NCBI RefSeq assembly: GCF_003702045.1
Contig: NZ_RBTP01000065.1
Location: 124,001-188,000, forward strand
Origin: Pseudomonas viridiflava
Lineage (GTDB): Bacteria; Pseudomonadota; Gammaproteobacteria; Pseudomonadales; Pseudomonadaceae
Reading direction: 5' to 3'
DNA length: 64,000 nucleotides
Shown: positions 18,672 to 26,972 of the stretch, piece by piece
Layout: every line of letters begins with the position of its first letter
Numbering within the stretch: position 1 is the first letter of the stretch
The notes under the pieces: model-generated
Database searches by the model: none
What the model saw: only the letters and a program-made list of their open reading frames with translations
Told to the model about the DNA's origin: nothing
Made by a program: the position numbers and the translations under genes

Positions 18672-18845
18672 TCAGAGCTGTAAGGCAGAGCCGGAGGAGA
18701 TCAGCTGGGTTTGCTGAAGCATCAGGCTCAAATGAGCGACTTTCTTCTGCAACTGCTCGCGTTCTTCTTTCAAAGCGCGCAATTCGTCGCGACGGATTGT
18801 GACGTACAGGGTTTGTGGTGCCAGTGCTGGTAGTACAGTGCCCAT
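18672..18845 (-). CDS. small coiled-coil protein, 57 residues
   Basis: A 57-residue ORF with a strong ribosome site (GAGGTGAG, 2-6 bases before the ATG). The N-terminal 18 residues (MGTVLPALAPQTLYVTIRR) are followed by a charged helix with heptad-like leucines (ELRALKEEREQLQKKVAHLSLMLQQ split over residues 21-45), so a short coiled coil is likely. No signal peptide or membrane segment is visible. I do not recognise a named family. Similar short coiled-coil proteins occur as conserved hypotheticals in Pseudomonas. It is convergent with the GNAT gene and divergent from gnd. Confidence 0.68.
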   Translation of the reverse strand: MGTVLPALAPQTLYVTIRRDELRALKEEREQLQKKVAHLSLMLQQTQLISSGSALQL

Positions 18846-18985
18846 TGCTCACCTCGCAAATGGTGGATTCAACCTTAGACAGGTCCGTGGCAATGACTAT
18901 CAATCCCTGAGTGGCCGCTGCTAACCTCTCTATCGGCTCTGATTGTGATTTCTTTTGAGTTAAATTGAAACTTTTTTATTTTTAG

Positions 18986-19014
18986 TTGTCGCGAACGTTT
19001 CTTGGTCGCGACAA
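18986..19014. repeat. 9-base inverted repeat upstream of gnd
   Basis: TTGTCGCGA (18986-18994) and TCGCGACAA (19006-19014) form a perfect inverted repeat with an 11-base centre. It lies about 150 bases upstream of gnd, directly after an A/T-rich stretch (18965-18984). The surrounding 18846-19159 gap has no gene. There is no following T run, so an operator or 5' mRNA stem is more likely than a terminator. The spacing does not fit the shorter TTGT-N7/8-ACAA pattern I recall for HexR. Confidence 0.5.
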
Positions 19015-19159
19015 TGTGCATCACCGGACGGCATAACGATCGTCATGCTCCCTCAGGGGAACCGACGTTCTGCCTCGCTTGACTAACCAGCATGCTCACT
19101 CACAGTTGAAGCGCTGTACGACGGGTGAGGCCCTTTTTTACGAGTTTAGGAGCAACTTC

Positions 19160-20134
19160 ATGCAACTTGGGATTATTGGACTGGGCCGCATGGGCGGCAA
19201 TATCGCACGGCGTTTGATGCTCGATGGTCATACCACCGTTGTGTATGACCGTGACGAGGCATCACGCAGCGCCCTGGCCAATGACGGCGCCACTGCGGTG
19301 CAGGATCTGGCGGAGCTGGTCAAGTCCCTGGACGCCCCGCGAGCCGTGTGGGTCATGCTGCCGGCTGGCGCGCCGACCGAAGACACCATTCAGATCCTGA
19401 GCCAGTTGCTTGAGCCCGATGATGTGATCATCGACGGCGGGAACACCTTCTACAAGGACGACATTCGTCGTGCGCAAGAGCTCACTGCAAAACAGCTGCA
19501 TTACGTAGATGTCGGTACGTCCGGCGGCGTGTGGGGCCTTGAGCGTGGCTACTGCATGATGATCGGTGGCGAGAAGGCCACTGTGGACCGTCTTGATCCA
19601 TTGTTTGCCACCCTGGCACCGGGAATCGGAGACATTCCGCGTACCAAGGACCGCAATGCCACCGACGATCGCGCGGAACATGGCTACATCCATGCCGGCC
19701 CTGCAGGTTCGGGTCACTTCGTGAAGATGATCCACAACGGCATCGAGTACGGCATGATGCAGGCGTTTGCAGAGGGCTTTGATCTGCTCAAACAGAAAAA
19801 CTCCGAACACCTGCCAGCCGAACAGCGCTTTGACCTGAACACCGCCGACATTGCGGAAGTATGGCGCCGTGGCAGCGTCGTCTCTTCCTGGTTGCTGGAC
19901 CTGACAGCCGATGCGCTGGCCACGGACCCGCACCTGGATGCGTTCTCGGGCTCCGTTGCCGACAGCGGCGAGGGGCGCTGGACCATTGAGGCCGCCATCG
20001 AGCAGGCCGTCCCGGTTCCGGTATTGTCCAGCGCACTGTTTGCGCGCTTTCGCTCACGTCAGACGAGCTCTTACGCAGACAAGATGCTGTCCGCGATGCG
20101 CTTTGGTTTCGGTGGTCACAAGGAACCCAAGTAA
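19160..20134 (+). CDS. gnd: 6-phosphogluconate dehydrogenase (decarboxylating)
   Basis: Short-form 6-phosphogluconate dehydrogenase (YqeC/GntZ type), 324 residues. It oxidises and decarboxylates 6-phosphogluconate to ribulose-5-phosphate in the cytoplasm. The N-terminal Rossmann motif is GIIGLGRMGGNIARRL; the substrate-binding part is HAGPAGSGHFVKMIHNGIEYG with the catalytic Lys and a nearby His-Asn. The ATG at 19160 has TAGGAG upstream and starts the fold directly, so the in-frame ORF opening at 19079 is rejected. Its TAA overlaps the zwf ATG by one base, indicating coupled expression with glucose-6-phosphate dehydrogenase. Confidence 0.95.
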   Translation: MQLGIIGLGRMGGNIARRLMLDGHTTVVYDRDEASRSALANDGATAVQDLAELVKSLDAPRAVWVMLPAGAPTEDTIQILSQLLEPDDVIIDGGNTFYKDDIRRAQELTAKQLHYVDVGTSGGVWGLERGYCMMIGGEKATVDRLDPLFATLAPGIGDIPRTKDRNATDDRAEHGYIHAGPAGSGHFVKMIHNGIEYGMMQAFAEGFDLLKQKNSEHLPAEQRFDLNTADIAEVWRRGSVVSSWLLDLTADALATDPHLDAFSGSVADSGEGRWTIEAAIEQAVPVPVLSSALFARFRSRQTSSYADKMLSAMRFGFGGHKEPK

Positions 20135-21666
20135 TGGGCCTGTCACGCGGCACATCCGAGCAAAAAGCCGACGTTGCACCACCGACTACGCTGTTTCTGT
20201 TTGGTGCACACGGGGATCTTGTCAAACGCCTGCTGATGCCGGCGCTCTATAATCTGGCGCGTGACGGTCTGGTGGATGAAGGGCTGCACATCGTTGGCGT
20301 CGATCACAATGCGATCAGCGACGCCGACTTCGCAAAGAAGCTTGAAAACTTCATTCGTGAAGAGTCGGCCGCGAAAGTCGCCGAGTCGGGCAAGGATCCG
20401 CTGGATCCCGAGCTCTGGGGCAAACTGGCTGAGCGAATCAGCTATGTTCAAGGCGACTTTCTCGACGACTCGACCTACCAGGACATCGAAAGCAAGATCA
20501 AGAGCACTGGCTCTGCCAACGCAGTGTTCTACCTTGCCACGGCACCTCGGTTCTTCAGTGAAGTGGCGAAACGCTTGGGGTCCTCGGGTTTGTTGAACGA
20601 AGCCGATGACGGATTTCGCCGCGTGGTCATCGAAAAGCCGTTCGGTTCCGATTTGGCCAGCGCGGTCGAGTTGAACGGCTGCCTGCTCAAGGTGATGAGC
20701 GAAAGGCAGATCTACCGCATCGATCATTATCTGGGCAAGGAAACGGTCCAGAATATTCTTGTCAGCCGTTTTTCGAATGGCCTGTTCGAATCGTTCTGGA
20801 ACAACCACTACATTGACCACGTGCAGATCACCGCTGCAGAAACGGTTGGTGTTGAAACCCGGGGCAGCTTCTACGAGAACACCGGCGCATTGCGCGACAT
20901 GGTGCCCAATCACCTTTTCCAATTGCTGGCAATGGTCGCGATGGAGCCGCCAGCCGCCTTTGGTGCGGATGCGGTGCGCGGCGAAAAAGCCAAGGTAGTC
21001 GGAGCGATCAGGCCCTGGAGTGAAGAAGAGGCGCTGGCAAACTCGGTCCGTGGTCAGTATGCACAAGGCGAAATGGTTGGGCGCAAGGTAGCCGGTTATC
21101 GCCAGGAGGATCGTGTCGCGCCGGACAGCACCACGGAAACCTACGTGGCGCTTAAGGTCATGGTGGACAACTGGCGTTGGGTGGGTGTGCCGTTCTACCT
21201 GCGCACCGGCAAGCGCATGAGTGCTCGCAGTACCGAGATCGCGATCTGTTTCAAGCCTGCGCCTTACGCACAGTTTCGCGACACAGAGGTAGACCGCCTC
21301 AAGCCCAATTACCTGAGAATACAGATTCAGCCGAACGAAGGCATGTGGTTCGATCTGTTCGCTAAACGTCCGGGTCCGACCCTGGAGATGGAAGACATCG
21401 AGCTGGGCTTTGCCTACAAGGATTTCTTCGAGATGCAGCCATCGACGGGATACGAAACGTTGATTTACGACTGCCTGACTGGTGATCAAACGCTGTTTCA
21501 GCGAGCCGACAATATCGAAAACGGCTGGCGCGCCGTGCAGCCGTTTATCGATGCCTGGGCTAAAAACCCGGCAGTGACGCCCTACGAAGCGGGCGAAGAT
21601 GGCCCTTCTTCCAGTGATGAATTGCTGAGCCGCGATGGTCGTGAATGGCGGGACCTCAATGTCTGA
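20134..21666 (+). CDS. zwf: glucose-6-phosphate 1-dehydrogenase
   Basis: Zwf, 510 residues, the usual length. It oxidises glucose-6-phosphate to 6-phosphogluconolactone with NAD(P). The coenzyme fingerprint is FLFGAHGDLVKRLLMPALYNL, followed by the EKPFGSDLAS segment and the active-site signature RIDHYLGKE. This copy pairs with gnd rather than with the hexR/edd cluster where another Pseudomonas zwf usually lies, so it is probably one of several isozymes; I do not number it. It starts one base inside the gnd stop and its end overlaps the HAD gene by 8 bases. Confidence 0.95.
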   Translation: MGLSRGTSEQKADVAPPTTLFLFGAHGDLVKRLLMPALYNLARDGLVDEGLHIVGVDHNAISDADFAKKLENFIREESAAKVAESGKDPLDPELWGKLAERISYVQGDFLDDSTYQDIESKIKSTGSANAVFYLATAPRFFSEVAKRLGSSGLLNEADDGFRRVVIEKPFGSDLASAVELNGCLLKVMSERQIYRIDHYLGKETVQNILVSRFSNGLFESFWNNHYIDHVQITAAETVGVETRGSFYENTGALRDMVPNHLFQLLAMVAMEPPAAFGADAVRGEKAKVVGAIRPWSEEEALANSVRGQYAQGEMVGRKVAGYRQEDRVAPDSTTETYVALKVMVDNWRWVGVPFYLRTGKRMSARSTEIAICFKPAPYAQFRDTEVDRLKPNYLRIQIQPNEGMWFDLFAKRPGPTLEMEDIELGFAYKDFFEMQPSTGYETLIYDCLTGDQTLFQRADNIENGWRAVQPFIDAWAKNPAVTPYEAGEDGPSSSDELLSRDGREWRDLNV

Positions 21667-22492
21667 GCAAGTGGATCTGCCCGTATCTGAACTGCCCGTA
21701 CGTTTCCTGCTTTCCGACATCGATGGCACGCTGCTTCGCCCCGATCACAGCCTGAGCCAGGCCAATATCGACGCCATCCATGACCTGCAACAGGCTGGCG
21801 TCCAGTTCACCGTGGCCAGCAGTCGGCCTCCACGTGCGATGCGTCAGGTGATTGAGGCCTTGAACATCGAGTTGCCGACAGTGGCGTTCAACGGCGGAAC
21901 CATCACCCATGCCGATGGCTCTCTGCTGGTAGCGCATCGCATTGATCCTGAGGCCGTACGCACCTGCCTGGAGCTGTTCGCGACGCAGAAGGTCGCAGTC
22001 TGGGTGTTTGCCGACGACGACTGGTTGCTGCTCGATCTTGCCGGCGACTATGTCGATCATGAGCGGCACGCCTTGGGGTATGAGCCGGTTCAGGTGAGCA
22101 GTTTCGAGCCGTATCTGGATCGGGTCGACAAGATCGTCGCCGCGAGCCAGGATTTCGAACTGCTTAAGTCGCTGGAAAGTCGCCTTAACCCGCTCATTGA
22201 AGGGGTGGCGCTGGCTGCGCGCTCGCAACGCTACTACCTCGACGTCACGGCGCTGGACGCCAACAAGGGTTCAGCGCTGATCGCATTGGCTGATTATCTG
22301 GGTGTCGACCTTGCCCACACGGCCGCCATCGGTGATGGCGGTAACGATGTGGCAATGTTTCACAAAGCCGGACTGTCGATTGCGATGGGGCAGGGTGAGG
22401 CCAGCGTGCTGAGCCAGGCGGACCATGTGACGGGGAGCAATGTCGAAGACGGCGTTGCTGCGGCCATCAGGCGTTACATGCTGCCTGGCTAG
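21659..22492 (+). CDS. Cof-type HAD hydrolase (sugar phosphatase-like)
   Basis: HAD phosphatase of the Cof/type IIB class, 277 residues. Motif I is LLSDIDGTLL with the nucleophile Asp and acid Asp, motif II is VASSRPPRAM, and motif IV is IGDGGNDVAMFHKAG. The cap domain between motifs II and III is of the C2 type. Cof enzymes dephosphorylate sugar phosphates and flavin or pyridoxal phosphates. The position in a gnd-zwf operon suggests a sugar-phosphate substrate. The start at 21659 overlaps the zwf stop by 8 bases; an in-frame ATG at 21635 is possible but less natural. Confidence 0.88.
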   Translation: MSEQVDLPVSELPVRFLLSDIDGTLLRPDHSLSQANIDAIHDLQQAGVQFTVASSRPPRAMRQVIEALNIELPTVAFNGGTITHADGSLLVAHRIDPEAVRTCLELFATQKVAVWVFADDDWLLLDLAGDYVDHERHALGYEPVQVSSFEPYLDRVDKIVAASQDFELLKSLESRLNPLIEGVALAARSQRYYLDVTALDANKGSALIALADYLGVDLAHTAAIGDGGNDVAMFHKAGLSIAMGQGEASVLSQADHVTGSNVEDGVAAAIRRYMLPG

Positions 22493-22596
22493 TGTCTGTG
22501 CGGCCCAGGCAGGCCGCAATCACGTGTTTCATTTGCGTCTGGTTCATCAGAGCGGGTATTCATGGCGACAATCCTTCGTAAGTCAGAGCATTACCC

Positions 22597-24417
22597 ATGA
22601 CCGCATTGATTGAAGACTACGCACTGCTGGGCAACTGCCAGACGGCTGCACTGGTTTCGCGCGACGGTTCCCTGGACTGGCTCTGCTTTCCGCGTTTTGA
22701 CTCCCCCTCCTGCTTCTCGGCGTTATTGGGTGACAGTGATCACGGTCGCTGGAGAATTGCCCCGCACGCCGAGGTCGTCTCCGTGCAAAGGCGTTATCGC
22801 ACCGGCACGCTGATTCTTGAGACGCTGTTCGAAACACGCACCGGGCGGGCAATGCTCGTCGAGTTCATGCCCATGCATACATCAGGGCATGTGGTGCGGA
22901 TGGTGGTGGGGTTGTCCGGCGAGGTCGCCTTCGACATGGATTTGGCCATTCGTTTTGACTACGGCAGTACCGTGCCTTGGGTCGAGAAGAAAGATCCACA
23001 TACCCTGACCGCCGTAGCCGGTCCCGAGATGCTGGTGCTGCGCAGCCCGGTGCCGCTGCTTCCAGAGGATCACCATACGGCCAGCCATTTCAGCGTCGGG
23101 GAGGGCGATCGCAAGGTGTTCACCCTGGCGTATCAGGCCTCCTATGCGACCATGCAGGGTGACATTGATGCCGAGCAGGCGCTTGAAACCACCGAACGCT
23201 ACTGGCGTGAATTTTCGGACCGCTGTCCTGATGTAGGTCCCTGGACGGAACAAGTCAAACGCTCACTGATCACGCTCAAGGCCATGACCTATGCCTCCAC
23301 GGGCGGTATCGTCGCTGCGGTGACGACTTCATTGCCTGAGCAGTTGGGGGGCGAGCGCAACTGGGATTACCGCTACTGCTGGCTGCGGGATGCCACGATG
23401 ACGCTGTTGGCGTTCATGAATCTGGGCTATTTCGAAGAAGCGACCGCCTGGCGCGACTGGTTGCTGCGCTCGGTTGCCGGCAATCCTGAGCAGATTCAAA
23501 TCATGTACGGGGTAGGGGGCGAGCGTCGGCTGGCAGAGTTCGAATTGCCGTGGCTGAGCGGTTATGAGGGCTCGCAGCCAGTGCGTGTGGGCAATGGCGC
23601 GGCCACGCAAGTCCAGCTGGACGTCTATGGCGAAGTGGCGGACGCGATGATTCAGGCGCTCAAGGGCGGCATGCCTCGTCACCCCCGCAGCGTCGCCATC
23701 TCCAAGGTGGTCATGCCCTTCCTGGAGAAGGTCTGGCACCTGCCGGACGCCGGTATTTGGGAAATTCGTTCCGAGCCTCGTCATTTCACCCATTCCAAGG
23801 TCATGGCCTGGGTGGCGTTCGACCGTAACGCGACGCAAATCGCCCAAGCGGCTGAAAACGACGAAGACCGCGCGTTGAGCAAACATTATCGTCAGGTGGC
23901 TGACGAGATTCATGCCGACGTTTGTCGCAATGGTTTCAATGCGCAACTCAACAGCTTCGTGCAGACGTATGGTGCGAAGGAATTGGATGCCAGTCTGCTG
24001 CAGATCGTCCTGACCGGTTTCCTGCCGGCCGACGACCCGCGTGTGATCGGCACCGTGGCGCAAATCGAGCGCACGCTGATGAAGGATGGTCTGTTGTTGC
24101 GTTACGACGCCGAGCGCAGTGTGGACGGTGTATCAGGGGCCGAGGGGACGTTCCTGGTGTGTTCGTTCTGGCTGGCCGATGCCTACGTACTGCTGGGGCG
24201 CGCAGACGAGGCGGCTGCCTTGTTTGGTCGGCTTTGCGATCTCTGCAACGATGTCGGCCTGCTGGCCGAGCAATACGATCCTCAGGCGGGGCGCATGTTG
24301 GGCAATTTTCCTCAGGCGTTCAGCCACATAGGGATCATCAACACTGCGCTGAATCTTCATCGTGCGGTGTGCCCGGCGAGGGCGCGCATGTCAGGTGAAC
24401 TGGATGGCTGCGTCTGA
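22597..24417 (+). CDS. glycoside hydrolase family 15 protein
   Basis: GH15-like protein of 606 residues with an N-terminal beta-sandwich domain (starting EDYALLGNCQTAALVSRDGSLDWLCFPR split over residues 5-32) and an alpha/alpha barrel. Barrel motifs are GGERNWDYRYCWLRDATMTL (with catalytic-type Arg-Asp) and a later VSGAEGTFLVCSFWLADAY carrying a Glu as likely base. No signal peptide, so cytoplasmic. GH15 members of this type include glucoamylases and trehalases (mycobacterial and archaeal TreH). Location after zwf and in the same window as treYZ suggests hydrolysis of trehalose or maltodextrin to glucose feeding Zwf. Substrate is not settled by sequence. Confidence 0.88.
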   Translation: MTALIEDYALLGNCQTAALVSRDGSLDWLCFPRFDSPSCFSALLGDSDHGRWRIAPHAEVVSVQRRYRTGTLILETLFETRTGRAMLVEFMPMHTSGHVVRMVVGLSGEVAFDMDLAIRFDYGSTVPWVEKKDPHTLTAVAGPEMLVLRSPVPLLPEDHHTASHFSVGEGDRKVFTLAYQASYATMQGDIDAEQALETTERYWREFSDRCPDVGPWTEQVKRSLITLKAMTYASTGGIVAAVTTSLPEQLGGERNWDYRYCWLRDATMTLLAFMNLGYFEEATAWRDWLLRSVAGNPEQIQIMYGVGGERRLAEFELPWLSGYEGSQPVRVGNGAATQVQLDVYGEVADAMIQALKGGMPRHPRSVAISKVVMPFLEKVWHLPDAGIWEIRSEPRHFTHSKVMAWVAFDRNATQIAQAAENDEDRALSKHYRQVADEIHADVCRNGFNAQLNSFVQTYGAKELDASLLQIVLTGFLPADDPRVIGTVAQIERTLMKDGLLLRYDAERSVDGVSGAEGTFLVCSFWLADAYVLLGRADEAAALFGRLCDLCNDVGLLAEQYDPQAGRMLGNFPQAFSHIGIINTALNLHRAVCPARARMSGELDGCV

Positions 24418-24449
24418 TCCTGTCGAGCTCGGTCAAGCCGCGCAGCGTA

Positions 24450-25127
24450 TCAGCCCGCCTTTCTGAAGGTCAGATTGATGCGCTGTTCGCCGAGCAAAGG
24501 ATGATGGTCCGCCTTCACGGGCAGGATCCCGTGAAAGCGCAGTCTGTCCTCGCCTCCCCAGACCACGACATCGCCATGAAACAGTGAGACACGCTCAGGC
24601 TTGTCGCTGCGTTGCAGGCCGCCGAACTGGAAAATGGCCGCTATGCCCAGAGACACCGAAACAACCGGCCAGCGTTGGTCCTGCTCGTCCTTGTCCTGAT
24701 GCAGCGTCATTTTGGCGCCCGGAACATAGCGATTGATCAGGCAGGCGTCAGGCATGAATCCGTCGAAGCCTGCCATTTGTGCAGCGTTCTGTGCCAGTTC
24801 CAGAAAGACAGTCGGCATTGGAGGCCACGGTTTTTCGGTTTGCGGGTCGGTATGGCTGTAGCGGTAACCATGAGGGTCGGTGATCCAGCCAAGCTCACCG
24901 CAGCTGCTCAAAGCGGCTGACATGGTGTGCCCACCGGGGGTGACCATCTGTCTGAAGGGCGCTTGCGACACTGTTTCGCGCAGCGCGGGCAGCAATCGCT
25001 CGATAACCGGCAGGGCGAGGCCTCGGAACAGCCAGGACTGCGGGCCTATCTGCTGCCGAGTCGCGGGCTGAGGCGGGTCATCGGCAAACAGATCGAAGGT
25101 AGCGCCAGTATCGCCCTTGCTTTGCAT
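24450..25127 (-). CDS. alkB: alkylated DNA repair dioxygenase AlkB
   Basis: AlkB-type 2-oxoglutarate/Fe(II) dioxygenase, 225 residues. It removes methyl from 1-methyladenine and 3-methylcytosine in DNA and RNA by oxidation. The iron motif H-x-D is in LHQDKDEQ, the second His in GGEDRLRFHGI, and the 2-oxoglutarate Arg in RINLTFRKAG at the C-terminus. SLGIAAIFQFGGLQR is close to the E. coli enzyme as I remember it. I favour the ATG at 25127 with GGA upstream; an in-frame GTG at 25142 is the alternative. No ada regulator is adjacent. It stands alone near small conserved genes. Confidence 0.93.
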   Translation of the reverse strand: MQSKGDTGATFDLFADDPPQPATRQQIGPQSWLFRGLALPVIERLLPALRETVSQAPFRQMVTPGGHTMSAALSSCGELGWITDPHGYRYSHTDPQTEKPWPPMPTVFLELAQNAAQMAGFDGFMPDACLINRYVPGAKMTLHQDKDEQDQRWPVVSVSLGIAAIFQFGGLQRSDKPERVSLFHGDVVVWGGEDRLRFHGILPVKADHHPLLGEQRINLTFRKAG

Positions 25128-25153
25128 GATCGAGTCCAACACCTGCTAGTGTT

Positions 25154-25333
25154 TTATAACGCTTTGCTGACTTTGACATCGCTGATCTGTTCGTCGCTTT
25201 GACCGTGCATTTTTTCCAGCGCAGCGCGGGCTTCTTCTACGGATGCAGAGTGCAGTTGGGCGAATTCGAAGCGGCGTTCGCCGTTGAGTTTGTAGCTGAC
25301 GGCGAATTTGGTGGTACGAGCAGGACTGTTCAT
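25154..25333 (-). CDS. small conserved protein, 59 residues
   Basis: A 59-residue protein starting at the ATG at 25333, with GGAG close upstream. It begins MNSPARTTKFAVSYKLNGER and continues with a beta-strand-like start and a helix rich in Glu and Ala (SVEEARAALEKMHG). No signal peptide, metal motif or membrane segment is visible. I do not recognise a named function; the pattern suggests a small soluble alpha/beta protein. It lies 26 bases upstream of the alkB start and 22 bases downstream of the DUF1883 gene on the same strand, so the three may be co-transcribed. Confidence 0.75.
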   Translation of the reverse strand: MNSPARTTKFAVSYKLNGERRFEFAQLHSASVEEARAALEKMHGQSDEQISDVKVSKAL

Positions 25334-25355
25334 GGTGACTCCTTGTATCGGCGTA

Positions 25356-25661
25356 TCAGCGCAGGCTTGAGGTCGAGCGACGTACGATCTTGATGGAATG
25401 GGTGAAGGCCGGCTTGCGCCCTGGCGTGGCATCCGGTTTGCGCCCAGTGGTGTCGATGGTGATATTCCAGAAGCCAGTGCTGGGGGCGGCGATCTTGGCC
25501 GGGAAGGTGTCAAAAGCCCCGCCGTGGTAGGTGTGGCGGCCGCCGTTCTTGAAACTGCGAAAGTTTGCGTCGTTCATCAGGCGAATGTTGCAGAGCTGTG
25601 AGCACTGAATGACGACCAAGTCGTCCTCGTTCAGGTGCTCACGCTGGTGTACGAATTTCAT
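25356..25661 (-). CDS. DUF1883 domain protein
   Basis: A 101-residue protein matching DUF1883 as I recall it. It starts MKFVHQREHLNEDDLVVIQC and includes a NIRLMNDANFRSFKNGG segment, HTYHGGAF and GFWNITIDT. It reads as an all-beta fold. The ATG at 25661 has GGAG upstream; the ORF is open further (25724), but that part lacks a ribosome site and conservation. Function is unknown. The C-terminal tail (SIKIVRRSTSSLR) is basic. Same-strand neighbours are the 59-residue gene and alkB. Confidence 0.82.
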   Translation of the reverse strand: MKFVHQREHLNEDDLVVIQCSQLCNIRLMNDANFRSFKNGGRHTYHGGAFDTFPAKIAAPSTGFWNITIDTTGRKPDATPGRKPAFTHSIKIVRRSTSSLR

Positions 25662-25828
25662 GTAAAACTCCGGAGAATTGGCTTTTTCTGAAAAATCAAA
25701 ACGATAGCATGCGGCGTACGCCAATTGACGTCAGCGGGCCGTTAATTGCGCCTTTTTAGGCAAATAATCGCTCGCCGGGGATTTAATCGGGCCGGTGCTG
25801 GTCGTACCACCTTTATTTGGAGGATTCT

Positions 25829-26182
25829 ATGAAACTGGCAGCAGTAGTCATCCTGGCATTGGCAATGACCGGCTGTGCGACGGTAAGCGATATCGAGCAC
25901 ACGCCCGCGACCATGAACATGATATCGGGCAAGACCCCGCAGGAATACGCTGACTGTTTCATGGGCAAGATCGGCAGCAGTCGCTCGCAGCCGACCGTGG
26001 AACCTCGTCATGACGGACTGCGCTTGATCGTGGCTCAGAAAATGAGCAAGTCACCGACTGCCATCGTCGATGTCGAAAACCGTTCGGGGGGCAGTTCTAT
26101 CAAGGTCTACGAGCGTCTTGCCAATGTGCCCATCCGTTTTCGCGACGTTCAACACGCTGCCGAAGCCTGCATCTCAGGCTGA
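25829..26182 (+). CDS. small lipoprotein, 117 residues
   Basis: A predicted lipoprotein. Residues 1-15 are a short signal peptide (MKLAAVVILALAMTGC) with lipobox MTGC, so the mature protein would be anchored through Cys near residue 16. The mature part has two more Cys (in DCFMGK and EACISG) that may pair. The start at 25829 has TTGGAGG upstream, better than the in-frame ATG at 25817. No Asp follows the lipid Cys (CATV), so sorting to the outer membrane is expected. Function is unknown. It converges on a second short lipoprotein gene through a shared stem-loop. Confidence 0.78.
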   Translation: MKLAAVVILALAMTGCATVSDIEHTPATMNMISGKTPQEYADCFMGKIGSSRSQPTVEPRHDGLRLIVAQKMSKSPTAIVDVENRSGGSSIKVYERLANVPIRFRDVQHAAEACISG

Positions 26183-26189
26183 ATGAGTC

Positions 26190-26214
26190 AGCCCGCTCCA
26201 TTGCGGAGCGGGCT
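26190..26214. terminator. shared stem-loop between two lipoprotein genes
   Basis: A perfect 10-base stem (AGCCCGCTCC at 26190-26199 with GGAGCGGGCT at 26205-26214) and a 5-base loop sit in the 43-base gap between convergent genes. It has no clear T run on either strand, so termination may be weak or assisted, but position and symmetry suggest a bidirectional terminator. Confidence 0.65.
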
Positions 26215-26225
26215 GTATCAGCGAC

Positions 26226-26507
26226 TTACTTGCAAACCACCAGAACGCTGCGGCTCTTGTAGTTGCCCACGTCCACGCCTAAAGTCTTTTCGCTTTCCTC
26301 GGGCCGCGGTGTGCCGTCCGTACCGACAATCTCATACCCGGTGCCAGCGCACGAGGCGTCGGCCTTTTCATAGCAACTGGCCCAGGACATGGCTTCGCCA
26401 GAGCAGTCGATGCTCAGCCCTTGCTTGCCATTCTTAAGATACGTGTTAGAGGCGGTGGCGCAGCCGGTGAGGCCCAGCACAGCAATAATGGACAACAATC
26501 TGATCAT
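26226..26507 (-). CDS. small Cys-rich lipoprotein, 93 residues
   Basis: A predicted lipoprotein. MIRLLSIIAVLGLTGC is a signal peptide with lipobox LTGC. The mature region has five further Cys (DCSGE, SCYEK, SCAGTG and a C-terminal VVCK), so disulfides are likely in the periplasm. The fold around YEKADASCAGTGYEIVG resembles short YqgB/YecR-type lipoproteins, which I can only suggest. The ATG at 26507 is chosen because the signal peptide begins there; the upstream frame to 26588 is not protein-like. It converges with the lipoprotein gene at 25829. Confidence 0.75.
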   Translation of the reverse strand: MIRLLSIIAVLGLTGCATASNTYLKNGKQGLSIDCSGEAMSWASCYEKADASCAGTGYEIVGTDGTPRPEESEKTLGVDVGNYKSRSVLVVCK

Positions 26508-26972
26508 GTTTTTCGCTTCGAGAGAGTAAGAGCCGAGAGGCGGGTATATGCGTTGTTCGACTGGCGGGTGGTGCCATCGTTCCGCCATGTTTTAATCATA
26601 TCTACTGTGTGCCGCTTTTTTGTCGCCCTTGGGCAAGGGGGGCGCGCTCCTGTCATGTATCTGCGTGGTTCAGGGCGACGCCAAGCGATTATCTGAACTA
26701 CGCTACTGCCGGCGGATGCCCGTACCTATCGAGTTTGGAATGTCACGCGATACTGAAAAATGACGGCGTGCGGGGCGGAAATGCAAGCATCATGCCTGAA
26801 GCGAAGGCCGTTATCAGCTGAATCAGTGGTCGCAATATATGCATTTTGCGGAACTATCCGCGCCTGATTGTCTCTACCAACACATCCTGCGGCCCGTGGC
26901 GAGGCATTGTAAGGTGACCGCCGCCTGATTAGACTCCGCCGTAAACACCAACAGCCCTTATTAAGGACTTTT
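26508..26972. other. intergenic region upstream of galU
   Basis: About 465 bases with no supported gene. Short frames on both strands (for example 26726-26980 on the minus strand, overlapping the galU start) lack ribosome sites and protein-like composition. The region should contain the galU promoter, but I found no confident -35/-10 pair. Confidence 0.5.

Noticed and set aside
18986..19014. HexR operator before gnd-zwf
   Set aside because: TTGT and ACAA ends exist, but the total length is 29 bases, too long for the pattern I recall.
20143..21729. Long minus-strand ORF opposite zwf
   Set aside because: Antisense shadow caused by GC-rich codon bias; zwf motifs are clear on the plus strand.
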